Origin: Mesostigma viride
Lineage: Eukaryota > Streptophyta > Mesostigmatophyceae > Mesostigmatales > Mesostigmataceae
DNA length: 30,276 bases
Direction: 5' to 3'
Assembly: GCA_009746045.1 (NCBI GenBank)
Contig: RPFO01000276.1
Span: forward strand, 3,966,771-3,997,046
Under the pieces are notes generated by a model. It made no database searches, had not been told where the DNA came from, and was given only the letters and a program-made list of their open reading frames with translations. Positions 1 to 8,436 of the stretch are shown in pieces; within the stretch, counting starts at the first letter, position 1, and each line of letters opens with the position of its first letter. A program made the position numbers and the translations under genes.

Positions 1-314
1 GGCCTCGCTACTTGTGCTGTGCCCACATGTCTTGTACCCGCTTGTGGCATGTCGAGCTGACTGTCCATCCGTCGGCACACCCTTGTTAAGGGTTGTGGCA
101 TTTGTAAAACGATGTCCCAAGGAAGACATGAGACTCATGAACAAACCACCCCCTGTCCCCTGATCCCTGCCTTGTAGATTGTGTGTTATTCTAGCAACTG
201 CAGACACAACCGCCTTTCGTGCCCCCCTTTCTCTGGTTTTCCTCACCGACTGCTCCGTGTGTATTGCCGTCGTGTGCGCTAGCCGGGCGCAGCCACCTGG
301 CGCTGGGGGGATCC

Positions 315-385
315 ATGAACCAATTTGAGGACGACGCGGAGCCCTACCTGGCCACTGCCAAGCGGATATATAAGGACCTTCTCAG
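315..385 (+). CDS. Candidate first coding exon of an unrecognised gene
   Basis: An ATG at 315 opens a 23-codon acidic/amphipathic stretch (starts MNQFEDDAEPYLATAKR) that ends in CTCAG followed by GTGCGG, a plausible 5' splice site at 386. The exon ends in phase 2 (AG left over). Joining it to the candidate exon at 3876 makes a serine codon and keeps the frame open across both exons, the main reason to believe the pair. The intron would be about 3.5 kb and would hold the 79-bp satellite and retroelement copy A. The exon end resembles the satellite unit that follows, so this stretch could instead be diverged satellite. The protein family is not recognised and upstream exons cannot be excluded. 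Confidence 0.42.
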
Positions 386-404
386 GTGCGGTGGGGTATA
401 CATA

Positions 405-786
405 GACCTGCTCAGCGGTGGGTTAAGAGAGACCTGCGGAGGTTCGGTGAGCTATGTAAAGACCCGCTTAGGTGTGGTATAGACCTGCTCAGCGCAGTGA
501 GTTAAGAGAGACCTGCGGAGGTTTGGTGAGCTATGTAAAGACCCGCTTAGGTGCGGTATAGACCTGCTCATCGCGGTGGGTTAAGAGAGACCTGCGGAGG
601 TTCGGTGAGCTATGTAAAGACCTGCTTAGGTGCGGTATAGACCTGCTCAGCGCGGTGGGTTAAGAGAGACCTGCGGAGGTTCGGTGAGCTATGTAAAGAC
701 CCGCTTAGGTGTGGTATAGACCTGCTCAGCGCGGTGGGTTAAGAAAGACCTGCGGAGGTTCGGTGAGCTATGTAAAGACCCGCTTA
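405..786 (+). repeat. 79-bp satellite array, left part
   Basis: About five tandem units start with GACCTGCTCA at 405, 482, 561, 640 and 719. Spacing is 79 bp, apart from a 77-bp first unit. Units differ by a few substitutions. Each contains a CTTAGGTGCGGT or CTTAGGTGTGGT segment that resembles the exon/intron boundary at 381-390. The last unit is cut after 68 bp by retroelement copy A, and the array resumes at 2609. Confidence 0.93.
772..786. repeat. Target-site duplication of copy A, left
   Basis: GTAAAGACCCGCTTA, identical to 2594-2608. It belongs to the satellite unit. Removing copy A plus one duplication copy restores an exact 79-bp unit (68 nt + 11 nt). Confidence 0.92.
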
Positions 787-810
787 ATTAATTAATTAGT
801 TAAACTCATG

Positions 811-914
811 CTCCCGTTGGGGAGTCACGGAGCACCGGAGTCCTTTAAATCCCTGTATGTGCACAACAGGAAGAAAGGGCAGAGACCCCCTTTCTCCTTC
901 ATGCCAGAGGCATG
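811..914 (-). other. Two conserved 3'-end hairpins of the retroelement family
   Basis: On the minus strand, CTCCC-CAAC-GGGAG (811-824) forms a 5-bp stem about 10-20 nt from the tail. It is identical in copies B (7084-7097), C (6720-6733) and D (6430-6443). A second hairpin, CATGCC-loop-GGCATG (900-914), keeps its stem in B (7172-7186) and D (6356-6370) while the 3-nt loop varies. In C the second stem is mutated. A role in recognition by a LINE reverse transcriptase is inferred from how other LINE and SINE 3' ends behave. Confidence 0.62.
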
Positions 915-1190
915 CCACAGCAGCAATCGGACACGATAGACGTTCCGGCAAGTTCTGTGGGTGCAATAAGACCCGCATTAGCATATCATAACAAGGAGCG
1001 TGGGCAAGTAAGCGAAGCATAGCCAGGACGAAGCATGTCTGACTGTACAAGGGCTAAGCTAAGGCTATGGCTAGGTGTGTACCGTGCGATAGTGGTGCAC
1101 GTGACTAGATATGGTGGCACAGCTAGGCAAACATTCTAGACATGGATGCCATGGCGGCAGTGACTACCAATAGATACAAGCTAGGCTATT

Positions 1191-2376
1191 CTAGCCCGCA
1201 GGGGGCGTCCACATCTTGTGGTTGATCATCAGGTCCCCGCCCCGCCAGTACCAGAGGTATTCCAGCCACAGGTCGCGTCGCTGCTGCTGCGGTGGCACCC
1301 GCGCAGTTCTACCTCACCTACCAGGCCCATGAGGGTAAGAAGCTGGTCCTTGAGCTCCTAGGCAAGGGTGGTTGACGTCTCACCTGGCTTCTGGGGGAAA
1401 CGACGCAGCACCACTCGGCACTCGCGGCGAGCGCGGTCGGTGGCCTCCCGTTGTTTTGCTTGGCGAAGGTCTTCAAGCTCCTGGAGTTTCGTAGCGATGG
1501 CGCCAGTGGTCGAGGCGGTCGCTGACCTCAGCAGGTCCGCGTAGGAGTGCGGCGAGAGGCTATCATCTGCCGGCCGGTCGGGCTGGGCTGCGATGGTGGC
1601 CGTCTGCGGCGCAATTGCTGGGACCTGCGCGGCCAGGGCGTCGGTGAGGGCGGTGATGGCTTCAAGCTTCTTCATGAGCACGCCGCACGTGCCCTCCACC
1701 TGGTTTAGGCGAGAGACAAGTGCGGCGTGCGTCTCAGATGCCTGCGCCCATTGTGGAGCGCCGTGAACTGAGGTTGGAGCTTGTGGGCAACCCGGGTTTC
1801 CACATTGGAGACTCGGGCCTCCACCATGTTGTGCGTGGTGTTCAGCGATGTCAGCTGCTCGGCCAGCGGCCAGGTCACATGCTCCTCCAGCACTGCGCGG
1901 AGGTCATCCTTGCAGAGGGAGGGAGCCGATGCGGCGGCCGGCTGCATGGGGGCTGGGGTGCGGAGCGTTCTGGTGATGTCGCTTAGGCGGATCTGGAATT
2001 GGCTGGTCAAGATAATCAGGCGTTGGTGTACTTCGTCAAAAGCATAGAGCCAGGACATGTCTACATGGTAGTCAATAGCTGCCCCCTTCTGGGGCACGAA
2101 GAGCTTCCGTTCCTGTTCAAGGAACTTGAGGATCTCGATGCATTCCTGCGGCGACAATTCTTGCCACTCCGTGAAGGAGAAGCGTGAGTCGCCGGGGAGG
2201 AAATGGCTCCATTTGCGATCGTGGCAGGGTTTCTTGGGCTCAGGCGAGGCGCTTGGCGATGGTTTGGCGGGTAAACCAGGCCGCTTGGCAAGGGCAAGGG
2301 CGAGAGGGTTGGTCAGGGCACTGGGAAGCTTTTCCAGCTCCTTTTCCAGCCCTCGTATAGCTTTCGGAGTCGTCAT
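1191..2376 (-). pseudogene. Broken L1-ORF1-like protein of copy A
   Basis: The ATG at 2376 opens 223 intact codons: a basic Pro/Lys-rich start, a Trp-containing region (EWQELSPQECIEILKFL) and the start of a coiled coil (LAEQLTSLNTT onward). The frame then breaks near 1740. It reopens (1699-1358) with more coiled coil and the start of an RRM-like domain (CRVVLRRFPQKPGETSTTLA). A stop and an internal deletion of roughly 180 bp relative to copy B follow, with the deletion joint near 1290. The original stop position is TAG at 1193-1191. Family knowledge: L1 ORF1 proteins are coiled-coil trimers with an RRM and C-terminal domain that bind element RNA. The N-terminal part is present only in this copy. 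It is non-functional as it stands. Confidence 0.8.
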
Positions 2377-2593
2377 AGCTGCTTGTCACGTGCGTAACTT
2401 TTCCGATACTGCGTGTCAGCCGTAACCAATGATACGAGCGAGTGCGTCTTAACAAGGCGCATCCAATGCAAGTTATCTGACTGAAATTTGGGGCTCGGAC
2501 GCAAAAGTTCTGAGCTCCGCCGTCAGCCATACCGCCGTCAGCCATTATTGCTCTTAAATCTGAATTCAGCTAGGATCCATGGGAGGGGGAAGA

Positions 2594-3008
2594 GTAAAGA
2601 CCCGCTTAGGTGTGGTATAGACCTGCTCAGCGCGGTGGGTTAAGAGAGACCTACGGAGTTTCGGTGAGCTATGTAAAGACCCGCTTAGGTGTGGTATAGA
2701 CCTGCTCAGCGCGGTGGGTTAAGAGAGACCTGCGGAGGTTCGGTGAGCTATGTAAAGACCGGCTTAGGTGCGGTATAGACCTGCTCAGCGCGGTGGGTTA
2801 AGAGAGACCTGCGGAGGTTCGGTGAGCTATGTAAAGACCGGCTTAGGTGCGGTATAGACCTGCTCAGCGCGGTGGGTTAAGAGAGACCTGCGGAGGTTCG
2901 GTGAGCTATGTAAAGACCTGCTTAGGTGCGGTATAGACCTGCTCAGCGCGGTGGGTTAAGAGAGACCTGCGGAGGTTCGGTGAGCTGTGTAAAGACCTGC
3001 TTAGGTGC
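2594..3008 (+). repeat. 79-bp satellite array, right part
   Basis: The array resumes after the right duplication copy (2594-2608). Five units start with GACCTGCTCA at 2620, 2699, 2778, 2857 and 2936, all 79 bp apart. They match the left array closely, so about ten units existed before copy A inserted. Confidence 0.93.
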
Positions 3009-3112
3009 GTGTGATATATATGGACTTGCTAAGGAGCGGTTCACTATATATAGACCTGCAAATGTGGGCTGGGCTATTGAAAGACCCGCTAAGGTGCGGC
3101 CTGCTACGGTGA
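3009..3112 (+). repeat. Degenerate satellite edge
   Basis: Shortened, diverged pieces of the 79-bp unit (GACCTGC, CCCGCTAAGGTGCGG, TATATAGACCTGC) alternate with AT-rich spacers. This is the expected decay at an array edge. No coding exon is visible from here to 3520. Confidence 0.6.
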
Positions 3113-3520
3113 CCTGCAGGAGAGGGCATAAACACACCAACCCTGAAAGGCATTTTGTTGATACAAGGACCCTGTAAGGTCCAGGGCAACACGCGCCTGC
3201 ATACCTGGTATCGACGGGCTGTTTTGCTTTTGTTGTTGTGAGTATGCCAACACCGTGCCTTGAGCAAGGTCAGCCGCACAGGGTAGGGAGTTCTGTAACG
3301 GCCACATGGAGCGCCTTGTGGTGTGGCACATGTGAACGGAATAAGCAGGCACTGAGCAGCCTAAAACTTGATACCTGATCGTGGCACCCATTCCAGTAAC
3401 TGTTTCATTCAAAGGAGAAGCTTTTCATGAACCCCATCCACTGCCTCCACCACATTCACCATGCCATGGCGTGCCATGCCCACGCTCACAGCGCGGGAGA
3501 GCAAAAGCGTGGGCCATGGT

Positions 3521-3626
3521 CTCATGCATCTCATGCATCTCACGCATCTCACGCATCTCACGCATCGCACGCATCGCACGCATCTCACGCATCTCACGCA
3601 TCTCACGCATCTCATGCATCTCATGC
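3521..3626 (+). repeat. 9-bp minisatellite (CTCACGCAT)n
   Basis: About twelve units of CTCACGCAT or CTCATGCAT occur here, with two CGCACGCAT variants in the middle. A 9-bp period leaves all frames open, which explains the spurious His-Ala-Ser and Cys-Val-Arg type translations. It lies in the putative 3.5-kb intron. Confidence 0.92.
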
Positions 3627-3875
3627 ACGGCCTGCTCACGGCGCCGGCCCTAGCTCACTGCAGTGGCAACTCATGCTTCCCATATAGTGTGCAAGCATCA
3701 GCTGGTGGCAGCAGTAATATGAATGCTGCTGTGTGCCAAGTGGCCACCTCACTGCTGATTTCGTCCCTGTATGCCACGCGCGACGCATGAGCGCTGACCA
3801 GCTAACCAGCTACACAATTCTTGCATGGGCACATGCTCCTCGATTGCCTGCTTGTGTGTGTGCATGTGCATGCAG

Positions 3876-3956
3876 CGTTCAGAAGAACCAGGAGAGTGGC
3901 AAGCTGGAGGTGGCCAGCACCGTCTACCGCATCAGCGCGGTGGAGGCAGATGGGTG
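3876..3956 (+). CDS. Candidate second coding exon of the same unrecognised gene
   Basis: An 81-nt open segment is preceded by a pyrimidine/GT-rich tract ending in GCATGCAG and followed by GTGAGT, a strong 5' splice site at 3957. It starts and ends in phase 2 and encodes about 27 residues (VQKNQESGKLEVASTVYR, then ISAVEADG and a split Trp or Cys codon). Base composition and residue mix look like ordinary protein, unlike the flanking simple repeats. The phase matches the end of the candidate exon at 315-385. I could not find a convincing next exon: candidate acceptors near 4718 give a stop in the required phase. The function is unknown. Confidence 0.42.
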
Positions 3957-4002
3957 GTGAGTGATTGCAACACACGGCAAACCGCTGTGAGGCTTGCTGG
4001 CA

Positions 4003-4028
4003 GGCGGGCGGGCGGGCGGGCGGGTGGG
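4003..4028 (+). repeat. (GGGC)n microsatellite
   Basis: Short run of GGCGGGCGGGCGGGC just after the 3957 splice donor. Confidence 0.85.
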
Positions 4029-5407
4029 TTTACCTGTAGATTTACTGACCCAAGCATGTGCCCGCTCGTAAGCCCCTTGTACTTTTGCCTCGATTGTGTT
4101 GACATGGGCTAGTCGGTAATGCTGCTAGTACAGATGCAAGCTGAAACGCGTCCTTAGGGTACGCATCGCAGCAACGCCAGCTGCTTGTACTGGTCATCTC
4201 AGTGATATGCAGGCTTGGTGTTAGCTCTTAGATTGTTGGACTGAGCCGAAGGGGTAATCGCTTTTCACCTGTTGTGAGTGCTGGCATGGCACATGTTTTC
4301 CGGTTATCAAGTACCCTTCTGTGGCCCACTACTGGGGAAATAGCAGGCAGGCAAAAAGCCACAACGTGGTTGGTAGACTGCAACGAGAAAGCAATACAAC
4401 AGTGGGGGCCATCCATTTTAAAATACTCAATTGGTTTGCTGTTCTCTCGGCACTTTAAGCTATGTGTGCAGGCTGTTGGGCCGGTACTCATGGGCATGTG
4501 TGAGGAGGCTAGCCTGCAGATGGTTTCTGGGTAATAAATGTAAGTGCATGCCATCTTCTGCATTTGGTGACTAGAATGGTGTATGTTCACTGGAATGCAA
4601 TATAGCTATCACGAGTATGCTTGAGTGCCTAGTAGTAGACATGTAGCTATCTTATGCACGCATTTGTTTTCGTATAACCGAGACTAACTACCACTAGCTC
4701 TTCTTATAGTTCTTACAGTCGCGCAACATGGCTCCATCTCTGATCTGGACGCTGCCATACCGGGTTTGCCTTGTGCATAAAATTTGTGATCATTGCGGGG
4801 CGCCGCCACAGGAAGCTTTTTCCTGCGGAGTCTCGACAAAACTTCTGTTACCTGGTGGTTGACTCCCTCAAGAGGCACGTAGCTGTATGGTACTTTGCCT
4901 ACATTCCTTACTGGTGATGTGGCTGTTACTGGTGACGACTTTTTTTGTAGGGGGAGGGCACGTGCATATGTACAATGCAAATCATCCACGGCAGGCTGCA
5001 TCCCCGATAAACATGCATCCAATATATAAGTGCTGCTTCGTGTATAGGCAAAGGAACTCCCCTGAACCTAGGTAATCTATTTATTTCGTGGGGAAGACCC
5101 ACCTGGGTAGTGTACGCTGGTTAATGCATGCAGTTCAAGGTCCGATCATGCTTCCAGGAATAGTTGTCTTAGTTTTAATTCAAATGTGGCCGCCGTGTAT
5201 ACAATTAATGAGGAAATATTGCAATGTATCGATCACAATTCCCATGCAGCCATTATAAGAAACATTCTTTCACTTCATAAGAAACATTCTTTCATGAATG
5301 CATTCATGCATGTATTCCCATCCAGCAAGGAATATGTGCTACATGATCTCCCAACAGAGTCATGTTATAATTTAATATAATTTTTTTTTATTCATGTATT
5401 CATACAC
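4029..5407. other. Stretch without a recognisable gene
   Basis: AT content rises and no frame here looks protein-like on either strand. A pyrimidine-rich acceptor (TTCTTACAG, 4710-4718) is followed by a short open stretch (VAQHGSISDLDAAIPG in one frame), but its phase does not fit the exon at 3876-3956. A near-duplicate pair of AAGAAACATTCTTTCA segments sits at about 5257-5294. Confidence 0.5.
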
Positions 5408-5608
5408 TCACCCACCCACCCACCCACCCACCCACCCACCCACCCACCCACCCACCCACCCACCCACCCACCCACCCACCCACCCACCCACCCACCCACC
5501 CACCCACCTACCCACCTACCCGCCCACCCACCCACCCACCCATGCACCCACCCACCCACCCACCCACCCATGCACCCACCCTCCAGCCACCCGCCCGCCC
5601 GCCCGCAT
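5408..5608 (+). repeat. (CCCA)n microsatellite with degenerate tail
   Basis: Roughly 100 bp is nearly pure CCCA. It is followed by interrupted CCCA with CATGCA inserts and then CCCG/GCCC units up to the CCCGCATATGC segment. The long Thr-His-Pro-Pro and Gly-Trp-Val frames across it are artefacts of the stop-free 4-bp unit. Confidence 0.93.
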
Positions 5609-5848
5609 ATGCACGCATGCCCGCCCGCATGCCCGCACGCCCGCACGCACACCCACCCACGAGCCTAACTGGCCGGGAGTGTCTAGTCAGTGGTGAGCAC
5701 CATTGCTGCGCGCACCACTGCTACGATGCCATGCCTAGAATGTTTGCCTAGCCTTGCCATCATACCTAGTCACGTGCCCCGCTAACGCACGGTACACAAC
5801 CAGCCATAGCCTTAGCTTAGCCTTCAGGCTATGCTAAGGCTTAGCCTT

Positions 5849-5874
5849 ATGGCTGTACAAATTTGTACAGCCAT
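5849..5874. other. Perfect 26-bp palindrome
   Basis: The 26 bases centred between 5861 and 5862 are self-complementary, with core TGTACAAATTTGTACA. They follow a second imperfect inverted repeat (AGCCTTAGC and GCTAAGGCT, about 5805-5846). Copy B lacks the perfect palindrome at the equivalent place (7322-7345), so it arose or was perfected in copy D. Confidence 0.85.
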
Positions 5875-5903
5875 GCTACGTCCTGGCTATGATCAGATTA
5901 CTT

Positions 5904-6247
5904 ACGGATTCAGCCGTGTTCAGCCCGTCTCACGGTGCGAGACTGAACAAGTCTCGCGTGCAGACACGTGTGTAGTACTCCTACACACAGATCTCGAGTG
6001 ATTTATCTAGTACCAAATCCGAAAGGCTTGCATCACTCCCCGGACAGGAGAACTTTTGCGGATGACTGTAGGTGTAAGTTGGCGATGCCATGGTAACCGG
6101 AGACGTCCGTCCTATAGTCAGCAAAATTGGTGCGAGAGGTCCCCAGTTCGATTCCGGTCGGATTCATTTGCAGATCGCGTTTTCCGCGTTTTCCGCGGCC
6201 CGGCACTGAACGCAAAGGTTTTCACCTTTGCGGAGTGTCTGATCAGA
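5904..6247 (+). mobile_element. tRNA-derived SINE, copy S1, nested in copy D
   Basis: This insertion sits between two AGATTACTT copies (5895-5903 and 6248-6256). It shares an ordered series of blocks with copy S2 at 15449-15734: GTGTGTAG-ACTCCTAC, a CACTC-CCGG block, TTTTCGC or TTTTGCGG, a GATGCC block, and AGAGGTCC-AGTTCGATTCC. The last is a good RNA polymerase III B-box. An A-box is only weakly visible. The 3' part holds CGCGTTTTCCGCG repeats and a perfect hairpin, CGCAAAGG-TTTTCA-CCTTTGCG (about 6211-6232). Confidence 0.68.
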
Positions 6248-6462
6248 AGATTACTTGCCCACGCTCCTTGTTATATGGTATGCTCACATGGGTCTTATTG
6301 CACCCACACCCACAGAACTTGCCGAATCGTCTATCGTGTCCGATTGCTGCTGTGGCATGCCTCAGGCATGAAGGAGCAAGGGCGTCTCTGCCCTTTCTTC
6401 CTGTTGTGCACACACAGGGATTATAATTACTCCCCAACGGGAGCACGAGTTTACTTAATTAC

Positions 6463-6691
6463 GCTACGATCGCGCGGCTCTCCAACAATTTACGAGGAAA
6501 TACCCGCAAATGGAAAACTACTGAAAAGGTCTATTGTTGTTTTTCATGGACGCAGGCAGGGAAGACACTCCCTTACATCAGTTATACAGTATTTTTTAAC
6601 GCAGAGAATTTGGAACCGAAACTCACTCACTGACATACATTATGTACGTAGTCAATAATACTTGCTGCATGCCCGCCCGCCGGTGCAGTAT
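6463..6691. other. Short unique stretch with a dispersed repeat piece
   Basis: About 45 bp around 6530-6575 (TTGTTGTTTTTCATG, then GCAGGGAAGACACT) recur around 10412-10455 inside the decayed ORF2 fragment. No gene is visible. Confidence 0.5.
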
Positions 6692-6873
6692 TAATTAATT
6701 AAATATAATTAAACTCGTGCTCCCGTTGGGGAGTCACGGAGTGCCGAAGTGCTTGGAATCCCTGTGTGTGCACAACAGGAAGGAAGGGCACACACCCCCT
6801 TTCTCCTTCATGCCAGAGGCATCTCACAGATGCTATCGGACCCAGTAAACGCTGCACGGTCGGACCCGGTAAA
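6692..6873 (-). mobile_element. Retroelement copy C, severely 5'-truncated
   Basis: Only the last 180 nt of the family 3' end remains, with a TTAA-rich tail at its low-coordinate side. It is flanked by CGGTGCAGTAT at 6681-6691 and 6874-6884 (11-bp duplication). Such 5' truncation is the standard signature of target-primed reverse transcription. Confidence 0.83.
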
Positions 6874-7061
6874 CGGTGCAGTATATGCCACTGCGTGCCA
6901 GCACGGTGCCTGTTGATCGACCTTAATTAGGTTGTTCTAGACACTTGACACGTGCCACTTGTCCGTCAGGTGCTACAAGTTTGCCAATTGCCAGACCCGT
7001 CTCGGCTCCCCAGTCCCTGGGTAGATTGCCGGTCGGCCCACATGCATACTGGTGCGTACAT

Positions 7062-8412
7062 TAATTAATTAATTAAACTCGTGCTCCCGTTGGGGAGTCA
7101 CGGAGCACCGAAGTGCTTTTAATCCCTGTGTGTGCACTACAGGAGAAAGGGCAGAGACCCCCAGTCTCCTTCATGCCAAAGGCATGCCACAGCTGCAATC
7201 GGGCGCGGCTAGCTAAAAGGACAGGCTAACGATCCGGCAAACTGTGGGTGCAATAAGACCCATGTGAGCATATCATAGCAAGGAGCGTGGGCAAGTAATC
7301 TGAACATAGCCAGGGCGTAGCATGGCTGTACTAGGACTAGGCTAAGGCTATGGCTGGTTGTGTACCGTGCGTTGGCGGCACGTGACTAGGTGTGTTGGCA
7401 CAGCTAGGCAACATTCTAGGCATGGCTGCCTTAGCGGCAGTGACGCCAATGGTTACAAGCTAGGGCTATTGCTATTCTAGCCCGCTGGGGGCGTCCACAT
7501 CTTGTGGTTGATCATCAGGTCCCCGCCCCTCCAGTACACCTTGGGCTTCTGGGGGTCCTGCTTATGGCGGAGGTATTCCGGCCACAGGTCGCGTCGCTGC
7601 TGTTGCTGAGCGGGGGTGAGGTCGTCATCCAGCGTCCAGGTGAGGTCGTGCAACCGCTTGCGACGAGAGAGGAACCGCTGCTTATCCTCAGGGGAGGAGA
7701 AGGTGAGTAGGACTGGTGGGGGAGCCGCCTTGTCCCGTGAGTGGGGAAGGCGGTGGCACCCACGCAGTTCTACCTCACCTACCAGGCCCATGAGGGTAAG
7801 AAGCTGGTTCTTGAGCTCGTCAGCAAGAGAGGTTGACGTCTCACCTGGCTTCTGGGGGAAGCGACGTAGCACCACTCGGCACTCGCGGCGAGCGCGGTCG
7901 GTGACCTCCCGTTGCTGGGCCTGGCGGTGGTCCTCCAGCTCCTGGAGCTTTGTGGCGATGGCGTCGGTGGTGGAGGCGGTCGCTGACCGCAGCAGATCCG
8001 CGTAGGAGAGCGGCGGGAGGTCGCCAGCATCCTGCCGGGGTGGCTGGGATGCAATGGTGGCCGTCTGCTCCGCTATCTTGGGGACCTGTCTGGCCAGGGC
8101 CTCGGTGTGGGCGGTGATGGCCTCGAGCTTCTTCAGGAGCACGCCACACTTGCCCTCCACCTGGTTAAGGCGAGAGACAAGTGCCGCATGCGTTTCCGAA
8201 GCTTGCGCCGCGGTGTGCAGCGTCGTGAACTGGGGCTGGAGCTTGTGGACGACCTTGGTTTCCACGTTGGAGACCCGGGCCTCGACCGTGTTGAGCGTGG
8301 TGTTCAGCGATGTCAGCTGCTCGGCCAGCGGCCAGGTCACGTGCTCCTCCAGCACTGCGCGGATGTCATCCTTGCAGAGGGAGGAAGCCGATGGGGCTGC
8401 CGGCTGTGCGGG
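7062..8412 (-). mobile_element. Retroelement copy B, 5'-truncated inside ORF1
   Basis: It is flanked by GGTGCGTACAT at 7051-7061 and 8413-8423. An unrelated occurrence of the target sequence (TACTGGTGCGTACATATAT) at about 9238-9256 shows the likely pre-insertion site. From its 5' end the element holds ORF1 from within the linker before the coiled coil, the ORF1 stop at 7477, a 3' untranslated region of about 400 nt with both hairpins, and the tail TTAATTAATTAATTAA. There is no ORF2. Confidence 0.88.
7477..8355 (-). CDS. L1-ORF1-like RNA-binding protein, copy B (N-terminus lost)
   Basis: There are 292 open codons from an internal Met; the same frame is open upstream to the truncation point at 8412. 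Approximate order: a coiled coil at residues 1-100 (heptad-like LAEQLTSLNTTLNTVEARV onward), a polar linker with YADLLRSATAST, then an RRM-like domain from about residue 170. That domain shows CRVVLRRFPQKPGE, HRLPHS and LLTFSSPEDKQRFL. A C-terminal domain with WTLDDDLTPAQQQQRRDLWP and VYWRGGDLMIN follows. This order matches the L1 ORF1 family (RNA-binding chaperone). The missing N-terminal 110-140 residues survive in copy A. It is likely a dead remnant because the 5' end and promoter are gone, although the remaining frame is undamaged. Confidence 0.8.
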   Translation of the reverse strand: MLEEHVTWPLAEQLTSLNTTLNTVEARVSNVETKVVHKLQPQFTTLHTAAQASETHAALVSRLNQVEGKCGVLLKKLEAITAHTEALARQVPKIAEQTATIASQPPRQDAGDLPPLSYADLLRSATASTTDAIATKLQELEDHRQAQQREVTDRARRECRVVLRRFPQKPGETSTSLADELKNQLLTLMGLVGEVELRGCHRLPHSRDKAAPPPVLLTFSSPEDKQRFLSRRKRLHDLTWTLDDDLTPAQQQQRRDLWPEYLRHKQDPQKPKVYWRGGDLMINHKMWTPPAG

Positions 8413-8436
8413 GGTGCGTACATATATTCATGCATG

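Larger units (their letters stand above)
787..2593 (-). mobile_element. ORF1-only non-LTR retroelement, copy A (longest copy)
   Basis: This 1.8-kb minus-strand insertion is bounded by a perfect 15-bp target-site duplication. Read on the minus strand it has a 5' leader (2593-2377), an L1-ORF1-like coding region (2376-1191, now broken), a 3' untranslated region of about 400 nt and a TTAA-rich tail (about 803-787). No endonuclease or reverse transcriptase lies between ORF1 and the tail, so it must have been mobilised in trans, as mammalian HAL1 elements are. Within the 5' leader, two adjacent 15-bp copies of an ATGGCTGACGGCGG-type motif sit near 2520-2550. Copies B, C and D share its 3' end. That the 5' end is complete is an inference; there is no second full-length copy to compare. 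Confidence 0.88.
5728..6462 (+). mobile_element. Retroelement copy D, 3' end, plus orientation, split by a SINE
   Basis: Two segments (5728-5903 and 6248-6462) together match the 3' region of copies A and B in reverse complement, ending in GAGTTTACTTAATTA with both 3' hairpins. A GCTACGAT repeat at 5720-5727 and 6463-6470 is the probable target-site duplication (8 bp, so moderate support). The copy is 5'-truncated and contains no ORF1. A SINE sits between the segments, so it inserted later. Confidence 0.75.

Noticed and set aside
1720-2425. Plus-strand frames opposite ORF1
   Set aside because: Shadow frames of the minus-strand ORF1; they have no family features.
3409-3687. His-Ala-Ser, Cys-Val-Arg and Met-Arg-Glu repeat proteins
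   Set aside because: A 9-bp minisatellite keeps all frames open; no other coding evidence.
4684-5022. 112-codon minus-strand frame
   Set aside because: No recognisable motif, splice context or homologous copy; composition resembles non-coding DNA.
5392-5696. Thr-His-Pro-Pro and Gly-Trp-Val rich proteins
   Set aside because: Translations of the (CCCA)n microsatellite on the two strands.
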